Part shown: positions 25,924 to 35,570 of the stretch, piece after piece
Layout: the number at the start of each line of letters is the position of its first letter
Position numbering within the stretch: position 1 is the first letter of the stretch
Assembly (NCBI RefSeq): GCF_900106925.1
Contig: NZ_FNNZ01000005.1
Span: 166,128 to 230,127, forward strand
DNA length: 64,000 nucleotides
Direction: 5' to 3'
Source: Thiocapsa roseopersicina
Lineage (GTDB): Bacteria > Pseudomonadota > Gammaproteobacteria > Chromatiales > Chromatiaceae
Translations under genes and position numbers: made by a program
Notes under the pieces: generated by a model
Told to the model about the DNA's origin: nothing
What the model saw: only the letters and a program-made list of their open reading frames with translations
Databases searched by the model: none

Positions 25924-27432
25924 TCAATTCACGCCGGCGACCGGACGCATCTCCTTGTCGCACACACCGCCGACGGCGGCCGTGCGTGTCGTGGCGCTTC
26001 CGCGGCAGGACTCGCCTCGATCCTGGATGCTGCAGACGATCTCCACGGGCCTGCCGGACGAGAGCCAGCTCGGTGTCGTGCGATAGCGTCCGACGTTGCC
26101 CGAACGGCAGCCGCTCGGGATCCCGTAAGGCGGACAGGACTTGGGCTCGCGCAGCGAGACCTTGCGCCCGTCGACGATGAAGCCCGGAAAATTGTTCTCG
26201 GTGCGCACGATATCGCGCTCCGGGGTCTCCTCGAAGCGGAATTCCTCGAACCGATAGCCATCTCCGCTCGCCGCTCCGACCTTGATCCGGGTGTTGGCGA
26301 TCAGGGCGAAATCGTCGCCGTTGCGCGCGACCGCGCCTGTCATGTATTCAACGCGGTCGTGCGTGGGGAAGCATTTGCCCATGGCGGGCGCGTGATAGTA
26401 GTGGCGCATCGAGGTCAGGTCGGCCAGACGATTGTCCGGAAAGACCGACTGCAGATCGCGCTCGCTGCCGAAGAGGATGCGCTCGGCGTCCCCGACCGAC
26501 TGGGTGTACATGGCCTGGAGCTTGGCATAGCGATCGTTGTCTGCGAGGTCGGGGCGCAGGTAGCAAGCGGTGAGCCCGGAGATCTGGGTCAGGTACTCGT
26601 CCCAGATGTTGTACTGGGACACCGAGGAGGAGACGCCCTGGAAGTCACCCGGGAAATCGCACCCCTGACGGCCCTGACATTGGCCGACCGCGCGGTTGCG
26701 GATCGAGAGCACGATAATGTTGCGCTCGCAGGCCCCGTAGGCGTTGCAGCCGCGTTCGAGATGGCCCTCGTAGATGGCCGTACGCATGACGTAGTCGAGA
26801 TGCTTGGCGCGCGCGAGCGTGGCCTCGGAGCCGAGCCGGCCATTGCCTCGGATGAAGTCGCCCCAGGCCCGGTCGAGTGCGGCGCGGCGGCCGGTCAGGT
26901 TGCGATTCGCACTCTCGCATTGGCTCGACGCATGGAAGCTGCGCACGATGCGGTCGAGCTCGCTCGTACCGCCCGGGTTGCCGGCTCGGCCACTCGAAGG
27001 CGGATCGAAGAAGGGGGCCTTTTCGAGCGCATAGAGCTCACGCACGTTGATGACGTTCTTCACGCTGGAAGGGCAGTGATGGTTTTGAACCTTCATCGAC
27101 TTGCGCGCCGCGACGGCACTCCTGAAACGCTCGGTATCGCTTCGGCCCGCCTTCCTCGGATCGACGACGACCTCGAATCCCACGAACGGCGTCCCGGAGC
27201 CGTCGGTCAAGGGCTTGCCGTTTCGGATCATCAGGCAGGGGATCACGGAGGTGCCTTGCGTCAGGGTTCCGGCGGGGGATTTCGCGCCGGAGCGCGCGAA
27301 GCTGTCGGCGTTGTAGTAGGGCACCTCCATCGGGCCGTTGAACTTGTAGAGGGTCATGACCGGGGTTGCCGGGATGGCCGCCTGAACGGGGATGGACGCG
27401 GCTAGCGCAAGTGCGCCGAGCAGGTAACGCAT
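25924..27432 (-). CDS. Secreted cysteine-rich protein of unknown function
   Basis: 502 residues from ATG at 27432 behind CAGGAGCC. A Sec signal peptide (MRYLLGALALAASIPVQA-A) precedes a long exported protein with at least a dozen cysteines, some in short spacings (RGCNAYGACERN, GQCQGRQGCDF, SCPPYGIPSGCRS) suggesting several disulfides. I recognise no domain. The chain reads as one continuous folded protein without repeats. No enzymatic motif can be claimed. Repeat copy C lies directly upstream, so its promoter must be within or beyond that element. Confidence 0.65.
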   Translation of the reverse strand: MRYLLGALALAASIPVQAAIPATPVMTLYKFNGPMEVPYYNADSFARSGAKSPAGTLTQGTSVIPCLMIRNGKPLTDGSGTPFVGFEVVVDPRKAGRSDTERFRSAVAARKSMKVQNHHCPSSVKNVINVRELYALEKAPFFDPPSSGRAGNPGGTSELDRIVRSFHASSQCESANRNLTGRRAALDRAWGDFIRGNGRLGSEATLARAKHLDYVMRTAIYEGHLERGCNAYGACERNIIVLSIRNRAVGQCQGRQGCDFPGDFQGVSSSVSQYNIWDEYLTQISGLTACYLRPDLADNDRYAKLQAMYTQSVGDAERILFGSERDLQSVFPDNRLADLTSMRHYYHAPAMGKCFPTHDRVEYMTGAVARNGDDFALIANTRIKVGAASGDGYRFEEFRFEETPERDIVRTENNFPGFIVDGRKVSLREPKSCPPYGIPSGCRSGNVGRYRTTPSWLSSGRPVEIVCSIQDRGESCRGSATTRTAAVGGVCDKEMRPVAGVN

Positions 27433-27477
27433 TCTTTGGCTCCTGAGATGGATGGGTTGGTGTGCAGGTGTTCGCAC

Positions 27478-27671
27478 TTAAACCGCGCCCGGCGGGGCAT
27501 GCGGTGTTCTTGGATGGGATCGGCCCCGGCAGACTTGACGACCGCTGGAGCCTGCGCGGTTTAAGATATTCAAAAATCTATCATTTTAAATCGCGTCCCC
27601 GCTAAGGGTTGTGGATGCACCAAACGTCGAGCTCACTCGACGACGAGCATCTCGCTCGGGACGCGGTTTAG
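27478..27671. repeat. TTTAAACCGCG-ended repeat, copy C (two modules)
   Basis: Left module 27479-27562 (TTAAACCGCGCC to GCGCGGTTTAAG), AT linker ATATTCAAAAATCTATCATT, right module about 27586-27671 (TTAAATCGCGTCC to GGGACGCGGTTTAG). The right module is the reverse complement of the left module of copy B (shared CGCTAAGGG, GTGGATG, GTCGAGCTCACTCGA), which proves common origin. It contains CGTCGAG-CTCA-CTCGACG as a hairpin. It ends 1 base before the stop codon of the DUF58 gene. Confidence 0.88.
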
Positions 27672-27672
27672 A

Positions 27673-29040
27673 TCAAAGCCTCCCGGCTCGCTTGATCGCG
27701 AGATAGCGCTCCACCATTGCACCCGGCAGCTGCGCAGGCAGAAGATCGAGGATCTCGACGCCGAGATGGCGCAAACGTTCCCGATGGTGTCGCCGCGTGG
27801 CGAGCCAGCCGTGCACGGCGTGGAAACGCAGCGCCCCCGGCAGATCTGCGATCTCGGTCTCCAGACTCCGGTCGAGTGCCGACTCGCGCAGGTCAGCGAT
27901 CATCAGCAGATGATGCCGTCGCAGCAGGCGTGCTGCACGCTCCATACCGGACTGATCCTCGTCGCGGCTGTTGGTGATCATCACCACCAAGGCCCGTCGC
28001 GGCATCCGGTGCAGCAGCTCGCGCGCCGCCTGCAGCGGATCGGAAGCCTCGAGGCTCGGCTGGACGTCGTACACCCGTTCGCGCAGCCGACGCATGGTCT
28101 GCGCATCTTTGCGCGGTGCGCACCAGCGTCGCGCCCCGCCATAGGTCATGAGTCCCACGGAATCGCCGTGTGCGAGGGCGACGAAGGCGACCGTCAGCAG
28201 TGCACTCAATGCCTCGTCCAGATGGGAGCGCCCAGCATCGCGATGGCGCATCCGGCGCCCCGTATCGAGCAGGAAGACGAGATGTCGGTCGCGCTCGTCC
28301 TCGTACTCTCGGGCGATAAGCTTACGCATCCGCGCCGTCGCCTTCCAGTCGATCCGTCGTAAACCATCGCCCTGATGGTAGCCGCGCAGTTGATGGAACT
28401 CCGCCCCTTCGCCGCGTCTCGGTCGGCGTCGCCCCCCGGCAGCGGCGCGCCGATCCTGCATCGCGGGCAGGACATCGCGACCGATTCGGGCAAGATTCGG
28501 GAAGACCCGCAGGGTCGTCGACAGGGTCGGAGTGCGTCGACCGACCCACAGCCCGAGCGGCGAGCTCAAGGCGATCTCGCAGCCCGGGATGGTAAAGCTC
28601 CCGCGCTCCGACGGGGTCAGGCGATAGTCGATCCGTGCGGTTGCGCCGGCCCCGAGAGCGACCTCGCACGGCAGGCCGCTCACCGCAAATGCACTCGGAT
28701 GCAGGTCATGGAGACGAAACCGAAGGTGTCGGGCCGAGGGGTTGGTCAGCGTCAGTCGAACCCGGCCAGGCGCACCGAGCAACAGGATACCGTGGGTACG
28801 GCCGCGCAGCTCGGGCGAGGGCAGCCGGGCGAGGGCCAGGAGGTCGGCCGCGGGAAACACCCCCAGCAGGAGACCGATGCCTTGCCAGACGTGGCCGGCC
28901 TGCGGGAGCCAGACGGCGGCCAGGCCCGTTGCGGTCCAGCCGGCGAGTGCGAAGACCAACGGGGTGCGTGGTCTCATGCCGAGCCAGATCGCAAGCGATC
29001 GGGGGTCGCTTCGCGTAAGCGCAGTCTCCTCGACCGTCAT
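27673..29040 (-). CDS. DUF58 domain protein (vWA-like, MoxR partner)
   Basis: 455 residues. Two hydrophobic segments near the N-terminus (about 29-46 and 52-70) precede a beta-rich region and the DUF58 signature GEGAEFHQLRGYHQGDGLRR with IDWKATARMRKLIAREYE. A vWA-like part follows (LVFLLDTGRRMRH, a MIDAS-like DTGxxM). It probably acts with the MoxR AAA+ ATPase whose gene ends 21 bases upstream. Such pairs are thought to act as metal-insertion or chaperone-like systems for extracytoplasmic proteins. Confidence 0.88.
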   Translation of the reverse strand: MTVEETALTRSDPRSLAIWLGMRPRTPLVFALAGWTATGLAAVWLPQAGHVWQGIGLLLGVFPAADLLALARLPSPELRGRTHGILLLGAPGRVRLTLTNPSARHLRFRLHDLHPSAFAVSGLPCEVALGAGATARIDYRLTPSERGSFTIPGCEIALSSPLGLWVGRRTPTLSTTLRVFPNLARIGRDVLPAMQDRRAAAGGRRRPRRGEGAEFHQLRGYHQGDGLRRIDWKATARMRKLIAREYEDERDRHLVFLLDTGRRMRHRDAGRSHLDEALSALLTVAFVALAHGDSVGLMTYGGARRWCAPRKDAQTMRRLRERVYDVQPSLEASDPLQAARELLHRMPRRALVVMITNSRDEDQSGMERAARLLRRHHLLMIADLRESALDRSLETEIADLPGALRFHAVHGWLATRRHHRERLRHLGVEILDLLPAQLPGAMVERYLAIKRAGRL

Positions 29041-29061
29041 GGATGTTTGCGCAGACGCGGT

Positions 29062-30033
29062 CTAGGTCCGCGGTGCAGGCACGCCGGCGAGGAGATCACG
29101 CAGGACATCCTCCGGCCCCAGACCCTCCATCTCCAGATCCGCGCCGAGCACGAGCCGATGGCGCAACACCGCGGGGGCCATCGCCTTGACGTCGTCGGGG
29201 GTCACGTAATCGCAGCCGTTCGCGAGCGCATGTCCGCGCGCGGCGCGCACCAGCGCGATGCCGGCGCGGGGACCGGGTCCGGTCTCCACGCCGGGCCAGT
29301 CACGCGCCGAGCGGACCAAGCGCACGGCATAGGCGAGGACGCTGTCGTCGATGCGCAGACGTGCTGCGACCTGTTGCAGCTCCAGCAGATCGGTTGCGCT
29401 CAGGATCTCGCGCACGCCCGAGACGTCGAGCCGGTCGCCGACCCGATCATGGGTGACCTGGCGCACCATGGCCAGTTCTTCATCCGCATCCGGGTGATCG
29501 ACGATGACCTTGAGCAGGAAGCGATCGAGCTGTGCGGCGGGCAGCGGATAGGTCCCCTCGTGCTCGATCGGGTTCTGGGTCGCAAAGACCAGGAAAGGCG
29601 GACTCAGTGTCAGCGGGGTGCCTTCGATCGTTACCTGCTGCTCCTGCATCGCCTCGAGCAGCGCGGCTTGCGTCTTCGCGGGCGCCCGGTTGATCTCGTC
29701 GCCGAGCAGCAGGTTGCAGAAGATCGGACCGCGCCGGATCCGGAACGCCTCGCTCTTCATGTCGAAGACGGCATGTCCGGTCACATCGCTCGGCATCAGG
29801 TCGGGCGTGAACTGGATCCGCGAGAAACGCCCGCCGACTGCGGCCGCGAGTGCGCGTACCAAGAGCGTCTTGCCGACACCGGGCACGCCTTCGAGCAGCA
29901 CATGGCCGGCCGCGGCCAAGGCGACCACTGATTCGCGCACGACCCGCGGTTGGCCCACGAGGGCACAGCCGATGGCGGATTCGAGCGCAGCCAGTGTATC
30001 GGCGCAACATTGAACGTCTGCGGATAGTCTCAT
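29062..30033 (-). CDS. MoxR-family AAA+ ATPase
   Basis: 323 residues from ATG at 30033, overlapping the amidoligase gene stop by 4 bases. Walker A is GVPGVGKT (49-56), Walker B LLGDEINR, followed by the MoxR signature [20 protein letters not shown] and sensor [16 protein letters not shown]. The C-terminal lid domain includes [19 protein letters not shown]. MoxR ATPases work with vWA-domain partners, here DUF58. A longer frame to 30288 exists but overlaps the previous gene out of frame and is spurious. Confidence 0.93.
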   Translation of the reverse strand: MRLSADVQCCADTLAALESAIGCALVGQPRVVRESVVALAAAGHVLLEGVPGVGKTLLVRALAAAVGGRFSRIQFTPDLMPSDVTGHAVFDMKSEAFRIRRGPIFCNLLLGDEINRAPAKTQAALLEAMQEQQVTIEGTPLTLSPPFLVFATQNPIEHEGTYPLPAAQLDRFLLKVIVDHPDADEELAMVRQVTHDRVGDRLDVSGVREILSATDLLELQQVAARLRIDDSVLAYAVRLVRSARDWPGVETGPGPRAGIALVRAARGHALANGCDYVTPDDVKAMAPAVLRHRLVLGADLEMEGLGPEDVLRDLLAGVPAPRT

Positions 30034-32198
30034 GTCCGGTCGGTCCACGCCGGCTCGCGTGCACCGAGCCCGAGCCAGCGCAGATCCAGGGCATAGGGTG
30101 TGAGGGCCTCGGGCGGCGGCGTGTGTAGTGTCTCCGGTGCAGGGGGCGATGCGGGCTCGACGACGCAGCGCTCGGCCCGTCGCGCGGCGGCCTCGGCGAG
30201 GTCGGCGGGGAGACCGTCGTAGCCGCCGCCGCTCGGTCGCCAGTCGTGCAGGGTGGCGTGAAGGGCGTCGGCGTGCGCCGGATGCCACAGCGTCAGCGAC
30301 AGCGGGCCTTGGGCGGGCAGTGCGGGGTGCAGCCCCTGCCAGGGCACGAAGCTGCGATAGCGCAGGCCGAAGACCTTCGCCAGCCCCTGCGGATCATCCT
30401 CCAAGCGCCAGGGCAGTTGAACCTCGCCGACGGCGATCCGCCAGTCGGCGAAGTCATCCGACGCCGCCCCCTCGACCGCACGCAAGCAGATCTCCAGGCG
30501 CGCCGTGCTCGCGTCCACGAGGCGTGAGGTCTCTTGATCCTGGCGACCGACATCGCCGATCAGGGGCCAGAATTCCACCGCGCGGCGGATCGTCAGCTCG
30601 CAGTCCCGATGCCGTACGCGGGCGATCAGACGCAGACTGTTGCGCCTCAGCAGCTCGGCCAAGGGTGCCCCGAGGGCTAGGCCTGCGGTGCTCAGATCGT
30701 CGAGCACCTCCTCAAGGTCGCGCTCGAGATAATAGGGCAGGGCGTAGCGGTCGTGCAGCTCGTCGCCGTGATCCCGCAGCGGGGCATCGAAGTCTCGGAC
30801 GGCGAGCATCGCGATGATGGCGCGCAGCAGGGCGGCGAGCGCCGCGGCGCGCTCGGGCGTGTGCTGCATGCGCAGGGCGCGGAGCTCGACCAACCCCAGT
30901 TTTCCACGTCCGGGCACATAGGGGTTCCAGAGCTTCTCGATGTTGAGCTCGGCACGGTGGCTGTTCCCGATGGCATCGGTCAGCAGCTGCGACAGTCCCG
31001 ACCACAGCGTCTCGGCGTCGGGGGGCGCTCCCCGCTCCAGCAAGGCGAGTGCGAGGGCCAGCTCGCGGAAGGCGTCGCGACCGCGCTCGTCGGCGCGCAC
31101 CGCTTGCCCGGAGCCGCCGATGTGGTCGTGCGCGAAGAGATAAGAGAGCGAGGGATGTCGGTTCAGATAACGCACCAGGCGCGGCAAGACGCGCGGCGCA
31201 ACGAAGAAGGGACTCTCCTGCGGGCTGGGGCCGCCGAAGGTGATCTGTCCGCCGCCGCCCGAATCCGCGACCGAGCCGTTGTAGTAGAGACGGTAAGGGG
31301 CGAGTCCGAGCTCGGTGGTGGCGGCATAGAGCGTGCGCGTTGCGGCAAGCAACCCGGTCACGTCGGGATAGGGCGCCATGTTGATCTCGATCACCGCCGG
31401 ATCCGGGGTGATCGTGGTCCAGGCGACGCTCGCATCGACGGGGGGCGGGTGGCCGGTCAGCAGGAGCGCCGGCAGACCGGCGTTCGTGGCCGCTGTGCCG
31501 ATCGCGGCGAGACAACGCGCAAATTGCTCGACCGACTCGCAGTCGGGCAGCTCGATCCGGGCCACCTTCGCACCTTGCCAGTCGATGCGGTCGAGAACGA
31601 AGCAGGGTAGTCCGTGCGCGGCAGCCACGTCGTCGGGCTGCAGGTCCGCGAGCGCCGGATCTCCAAGCATTGACTCGGAGAGGCCGGGATTTCGGTCGTC
31701 CTCGCCAGGCGCGCCGACGTCGCCCGGAAAAAGGGCGAACACATGGAGACAGCCTTCGGCACCGGCGACCGCCTTCGCCCCGCAGCCGATCCCCCGCAGG
31801 CTTGCACAGAGCTCGCTCTGCAGGACGCCGAGATCGCAGTCGCTGCCCGTTGTCGTTGCGAGTGCGGGGTCCGGCGGTCCGCGCCAGACGGGCGTGCCGT
31901 CGCGCCGGGCGTAGAGACCGAGGCTCCAGCGCGGCCGATCCTCGCCGGGATACTGACGGCCTTGGGTGCGCAGAACCAGGCCGCCCATGCGGCTCTGCAG
32001 GGCGCACAAGAGTTGCTCGGCGCGTTTCTCCTTGTCCTCTCCCAGGGCGCTGCTCAGCCACTCGGGGGCCTCGGATAAGCGATCGGTGAAGGTCGGCTCG
32101 GTGCCGACCCAGATCGCCGGACCCATGGCCGCAACGGCCTCGTCGTGTGTGCGAACGGCGCGGTCGAAGTCCGTCGTGTCCCAGTCCTGCCGGCTCAT
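30030..32198 (-). CDS. Stand-alone DUF2126 putative amidoligase
   Basis: 722 residues from ATG at 32198 (GAGAGG upstream). The N-terminal [20 protein letters not shown] matches the GGEPTF start of DUF2126, and [60 protein letters not shown] and [15 protein letters not shown] are the long conserved blocks. DUF2126 was proposed on computational grounds to be a glutamine synthetase-like amidoligase and is usually the C-terminal half of about 1,100-residue proteins with an N-terminal transglutaminase domain. That transglutaminase half is missing here, while MoxR and DUF58 follow in an overlapping operon. Cytoplasmic; substrate unknown. Confidence 0.82.
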   Translation of the reverse strand: MSRQDWDTTDFDRAVRTHDEAVAAMGPAIWVGTEPTFTDRLSEAPEWLSSALGEDKEKRAEQLLCALQSRMGGLVLRTQGRQYPGEDRPRWSLGLYARRDGTPVWRGPPDPALATTTGSDCDLGVLQSELCASLRGIGCGAKAVAGAEGCLHVFALFPGDVGAPGEDDRNPGLSESMLGDPALADLQPDDVAAAHGLPCFVLDRIDWQGAKVARIELPDCESVEQFARCLAAIGTAATNAGLPALLLTGHPPPVDASVAWTTITPDPAVIEINMAPYPDVTGLLAATRTLYAATTELGLAPYRLYYNGSVADSGGGGQITFGGPSPQESPFFVAPRVLPRLVRYLNRHPSLSYLFAHDHIGGSGQAVRADERGRDAFRELALALALLERGAPPDAETLWSGLSQLLTDAIGNSHRAELNIEKLWNPYVPGRGKLGLVELRALRMQHTPERAAALAALLRAIIAMLAVRDFDAPLRDHGDELHDRYALPYYLERDLEEVLDDLSTAGLALGAPLAELLRRNSLRLIARVRHRDCELTIRRAVEFWPLIGDVGRQDQETSRLVDASTARLEICLRAVEGAASDDFADWRIAVGEVQLPWRLEDDPQGLAKVFGLRYRSFVPWQGLHPALPAQGPLSLTLWHPAHADALHATLHDWRPSGGGYDGLPADLAEAAARRAERCVVEPASPPAPETLHTPPPEALTPYALDLRWLGLGAREPAWTDRT

Positions 32199-32616
32199 TG
32201 CCCGGCCTCTCCGCATGGGGTTTCGCCCCCGCGGCCATGCCTCGGACGGTCGTGGGCGACGAGGCCCAGGCGCGATGCGGCGAACGCCGCGGTGACCGGC
32301 CGGGATTCAATGCTGTGTGCAGTCTGCGTGATCTCGGAGTGCATGCCCGGCAACCTTGCAAGGCCGGGGTATCGGAATGATCCCCGGTCGATCCAGCGCC
32401 GGATCATGCCACGGGTCGAGGCGAAGGCGACAGTCCCGCGGCAGCCTCCGAGGCTTGCCCGAGCCGCCCAACGGGACTAGCATCCTTCGCGGAATCCGCG
32501 CTGGACGACTGAATCTTCGCCTTCTTTTTTCCGCAGACCCGAGTTTTTCGGTGTTCGGAGCCGCAGGCGGTCCAGTCCCGGGCGGTCATCCCTTTCTCCG
32601 TCGACGAGGGACCATC
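32199..32616. other. 418-base divergent spacer without a gene
   Basis: Lies between the amidoligase operon (left, minus) and the radical SAM gene (right, plus). Several short frames are open on both strands, but none has family resemblance, a good ribosome site or a convincing composition. A pyrimidine-rich tract (CTTCGCCTTCTTTTTTCC, near 32517) sits about 100 bases before the radical SAM start. It must hold promoters for both units. Confidence 0.4.
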
Positions 32617-34335
32617 ATGCGTCCGAACAGCGCGACCGCGACCCGTTTTCAGGTTGAATTGATCAAGCCCTCGCACTACGACGACGACGGCTACGTCATC
32701 CAGTGGGTCAAGGCATGGATCCCGTCCAACTCGCTCGCGAGCCTCTACGGACTGACCCGCGCCGCCGACCGGTCCGGGGTTTTGGGCGAGGGCGTGCGCA
32801 TCGAGGTCAACGCCTACGACGAGACCAACACGGTGGTCCCGGTGAAGCGGATCATCCGTCGCATCCAAGACAACCGCGGTCGGGGTCTGGTCTGTCTGGT
32901 GGGTGTCCAATCCAACCAGTTCCCCCGCGCAATGGATCTGGCGCGACGCTTTCGGGCGGCAGGGCTACAGGTCGTCATTGGCGGTTTTCATGTCAGCGGC
33001 TCCTTAGCAATGCTCCCGGGCGTCCCCCCCGAGCTGCAGGAGGCCATGGACCTGGGCGTCACCCTTTTTGCCGGCGAGGCCGAGGAGCACTTCGCCGACC
33101 TGCTCCGGGCCGCCTACGCACGGCGCTTGGAGCCGCTCTACAACCACATGGCGGAGCTCCCGGACCTGCAGGGCAAGACCATGCCCTATCTCCCGCCAGA
33201 GGTGGCGCGGCGCTATGCCCCCATGCCCGGGACCTTCGATGCCGGGCGCGGTTGTCCCTTCCTTTGCAGCTTCTGCACCATCATCAACGTGCAGGGCCGA
33301 AAATCCCGCTTCCGCGACCCGGACGACATCGAGCAGCTGTTGCGCGCCAATCTCGCACACGGCATTCGCCATTATTTCATCACCGACGACAACTTCGCGC
33401 GCAACCGCAATTGGGAGCCGATCTTCGAGCGCATCGCCGCGCTGCGCCGCGAACTCGGCGTGAAGCTCAACTTCACCATCCAGGTCGATACCATGTGTCA
33501 CACCCTGCCGGGGTTCGTGACCAAGGCGCGGGCGGCGGGTGTTTCGCGCGTATTCATCGGGCTGGAGAGCGTCAACGCGGACAATCTGAAGTCCGCGCAC
33601 AAGAAACAGAACAAGATCGCCAACTACCGCAACATGCTGCTCGCCTGGCAGCAGCAACGCGTGACCACCTATTGCGGCTACATCCTGGGCTTTCCGGACG
33701 ACACGCCGGAACGCATCCTGAACGACATCGAGACGATCAAGCGCGAGCTGCCGCTCGATATCTTGGAGTTCTTCTGTCTGACGCCGCTGCCCGGCTCCGC
33801 CGACCACCAGGCGCTGCACGCGAGGGGTGCGCCGCTCGATCCGGACCTGAATCGCTACGACCTCGAGCATGTCTGCACGACCCATCCGCGGATGAGCGCG
33901 CAGGAGTGGCAGGGCGTCTATCGTCGCGCTTGGGACAGCTACTACTCGATGGCGCACTTGGAGACCCTGATGCGGCGCGCCGCGGCCTTCAACCGCAATC
34001 CGAAACGCATCATGGAGATCGCACTGGAGTTCTACGGATGCTTCAGGTTCGAGCGGGTGCATCCGCTGCAGGGCGGGTTTCTGCGTCGCAAGGTCCGCAC
34101 GGAGCGGCGCTCGGAGTTGCCGATCGAGCCCGTGTGGGTCTTTTACCCGCGCCGCGCTCGGGAGGTCGCGACCACCTATGGAGGCTTGATCGCCTACGCC
34201 TGGCAGGTGTGGCAGCTTTATCGGCGGGTGAAGGAGGAAACGCAGCGGCCGGAATACCGCTATTTCGATCAGGCGATGGAGCCGGTCGACGAGGGAGCGG
34301 ACGCGAGTCCGGAGACGACGTCGGCTGCCGCGTAA
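32617..34335 (+). CDS. B12-binding-type radical SAM protein
   Basis: 572 residues from ATG at 32617, preceded by GACGAGGG. The N-terminal half has a B12-binding-like Rossmann region (CLVGVQSNQFPRAMDLARRF, VVIGGFHVSG). The radical SAM cluster motif is CPFLCSFC in DAGRGCPFLCSFCTIINVQG, followed by TDDNFARN and GLESVN, typical of the cobalamin-dependent class. The cobalamin DxHxxG motif is not obvious. A C-terminal DUF4070-like region with aromatic residues follows. The product is unknown; the family includes methyltransferases and hopanoid and bacteriochlorophyll enzymes. Confidence 0.82.
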   Translation: MRPNSATATRFQVELIKPSHYDDDGYVIQWVKAWIPSNSLASLYGLTRAADRSGVLGEGVRIEVNAYDETNTVVPVKRIIRRIQDNRGRGLVCLVGVQSNQFPRAMDLARRFRAAGLQVVIGGFHVSGSLAMLPGVPPELQEAMDLGVTLFAGEAEEHFADLLRAAYARRLEPLYNHMAELPDLQGKTMPYLPPEVARRYAPMPGTFDAGRGCPFLCSFCTIINVQGRKSRFRDPDDIEQLLRANLAHGIRHYFITDDNFARNRNWEPIFERIAALRRELGVKLNFTIQVDTMCHTLPGFVTKARAAGVSRVFIGLESVNADNLKSAHKKQNKIANYRNMLLAWQQQRVTTYCGYILGFPDDTPERILNDIETIKRELPLDILEFFCLTPLPGSADHQALHARGAPLDPDLNRYDLEHVCTTHPRMSAQEWQGVYRRAWDSYYSMAHLETLMRRAAAFNRNPKRIMEIALEFYGCFRFERVHPLQGGFLRRKVRTERRSELPIEPVWVFYPRRAREVATTYGGLIAYAWQVWQLYRRVKEETQRPEYRYFDQAMEPVDEGADASPETTSAAA

Positions 34336-34350
34336 CCGCGGCCGTCCGTG

Positions 34351-34392
34351 CGGAGGTCGAAGGCGTGCCCGATGGGCGCCCTCCGACCTCCG
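34351..34392. terminator. Convergent hairpin between radical SAM gene and phaC
   Basis: CGGAGGTCG (34351-34359) pairs exactly with CGACCTCCG (34384-34392), with extra pairing inside (GGCG/CGCC). It sits between the converging stop codons at 34335 and 34402. No U-tract follows on either strand, so it may be a weak bidirectional terminator or simply an mRNA 3'-end stabiliser. Confidence 0.45.
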
Positions 34393-34401
34393 GGTATTGC
34401 G

Positions 34402-35475
34402 TTAGGCGGAGTGGTCGTTCAGCCACTTCCCGATAGCGGGGGTGACCTCTTTCTGAGCCTTGCCGCTGACATAGATGCCGATGTGCCCGCCGGGGAAGGC
34501 AAGCTCGGTGTAGTCGGTGCTGCCGGTCAAGCCCTTCAGCGCCCTGGAGGCATCCGGCGGCACCAAGTGGTCCTGCAACGCATAGATGTTGAGTACCGGG
34601 CAGGTGACGTTCTTCAGATCCACTTCCCGGCCCGCCAGCATGACGCCGCCGTTGATGAAGCCGTTGCGCTGATAGAAGTCCTTGATGAACTGGCGGAAGG
34701 TCTCGCCGGCCTGATCCGGGCTGTCGAAGATCCACTTCTCCATGCGCAGGAAGTTCTTGATCTTGTCCGGGTCGTCGAGCACATCGACCATGTTGACGTA
34801 TTTTTGACCGGTCAGGCTGAACGGCTTGAGCGACAGGAAGGTCCAGTTCAGAAGCTCGCCCGGAATGTTGCCCATGGTGTCGACCGCGAGGTCGATATCG
34901 ACGTTCTGCACCCAGGCAGACAGGAGATTGTCCGGGGTCTTGAAGTCGACCGGGGTGACCATGGTCACCAGGCTGTTGACCTTGTCCTGGTGCATCGAGC
35001 TGTACATCAGGCTGAAAGCACCACCCTGGCAGATGCCGAGGATGTTGATCTTATCGATCCCGTGCGCCTCGCGGATGTGATCCACGCAGCGGTCGAGATA
35101 GCCGTTGATGTAATCGTCGAGCGTGATGGCGCGGTCGGCCTGATCCGGGTAACCCCAGTCGACCAGATAGACGTCCTGACCGGTGGCCAACAGACCCTTG
35201 ATGGTGGAGCGGTCTTCCTGGATGTCGGTCATGTAGGGCCGATTGACCAGGGCGTAGACGATCAGCAGTGGCACCGCCTCGGGGGTGACGCCTTCGGGCG
35301 TGTCGTAGCGGTACAGCACCAGCTTGTCTTCGGAGTAGACCGGCTGCTTGGGGCTCACGCCGGTGTCGATCTTCTCGGCGTTGAGCAGGTTTTCCATGCC
35401 TTGGCCGAGCTTACGGGAATAGTCCAGCATTTCCTGGGTGAGCTTGTCGGGCCGGATATCGATCGGGATCATCAC
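34402..35475 (-). CDS. phaC: Class III polyhydroxyalkanoate synthase, PhaC subunit
   Basis: 357 residues, the length of the Allochromatium vinosum enzyme. It has the lipase-box-like GICQGG with nucleophile Cys149, acid Asp302 (YALQDHLVPP) and His331 (FPGGHIGIYV), at the same numbers as in the characterised enzyme. It polymerises hydroxyacyl-CoA at granule surfaces and needs PhaE. The start is the first of two adjacent ATGs. It lies 95 bases downstream of phaE on the same strand. Confidence 0.97.
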   Translation of the reverse strand: MMIPIDIRPDKLTQEMLDYSRKLGQGMENLLNAEKIDTGVSPKQPVYSEDKLVLYRYDTPEGVTPEAVPLLIVYALVNRPYMTDIQEDRSTIKGLLATGQDVYLVDWGYPDQADRAITLDDYINGYLDRCVDHIREAHGIDKINILGICQGGAFSLMYSSMHQDKVNSLVTMVTPVDFKTPDNLLSAWVQNVDIDLAVDTMGNIPGELLNWTFLSLKPFSLTGQKYVNMVDVLDDPDKIKNFLRMEKWIFDSPDQAGETFRQFIKDFYQRNGFINGGVMLAGREVDLKNVTCPVLNIYALQDHLVPPDASRALKGLTGSTDYTELAFPGGHIGIYVSGKAQKEVTPAIGKWLNDHSA

Positions 35476-35570
35476 GGTTCGGTTCCTCGCGGTATTCGTT
35501 GGATACGCGTCTGCGGCGCCCGGTTCTCGGGGGGCCGCAGGGCGCGTGATTTCTGTGGTGACGGCCAGAG

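Noticed and set aside
24348..27671. CRISPR-like array from the regularly placed AAACCGCG repeats
   Set aside because: Repeat units are inverted pairs 80-90 bases apart with similar inner sequences between copies, not short direct repeats with unique spacers, and no cas genes are present.
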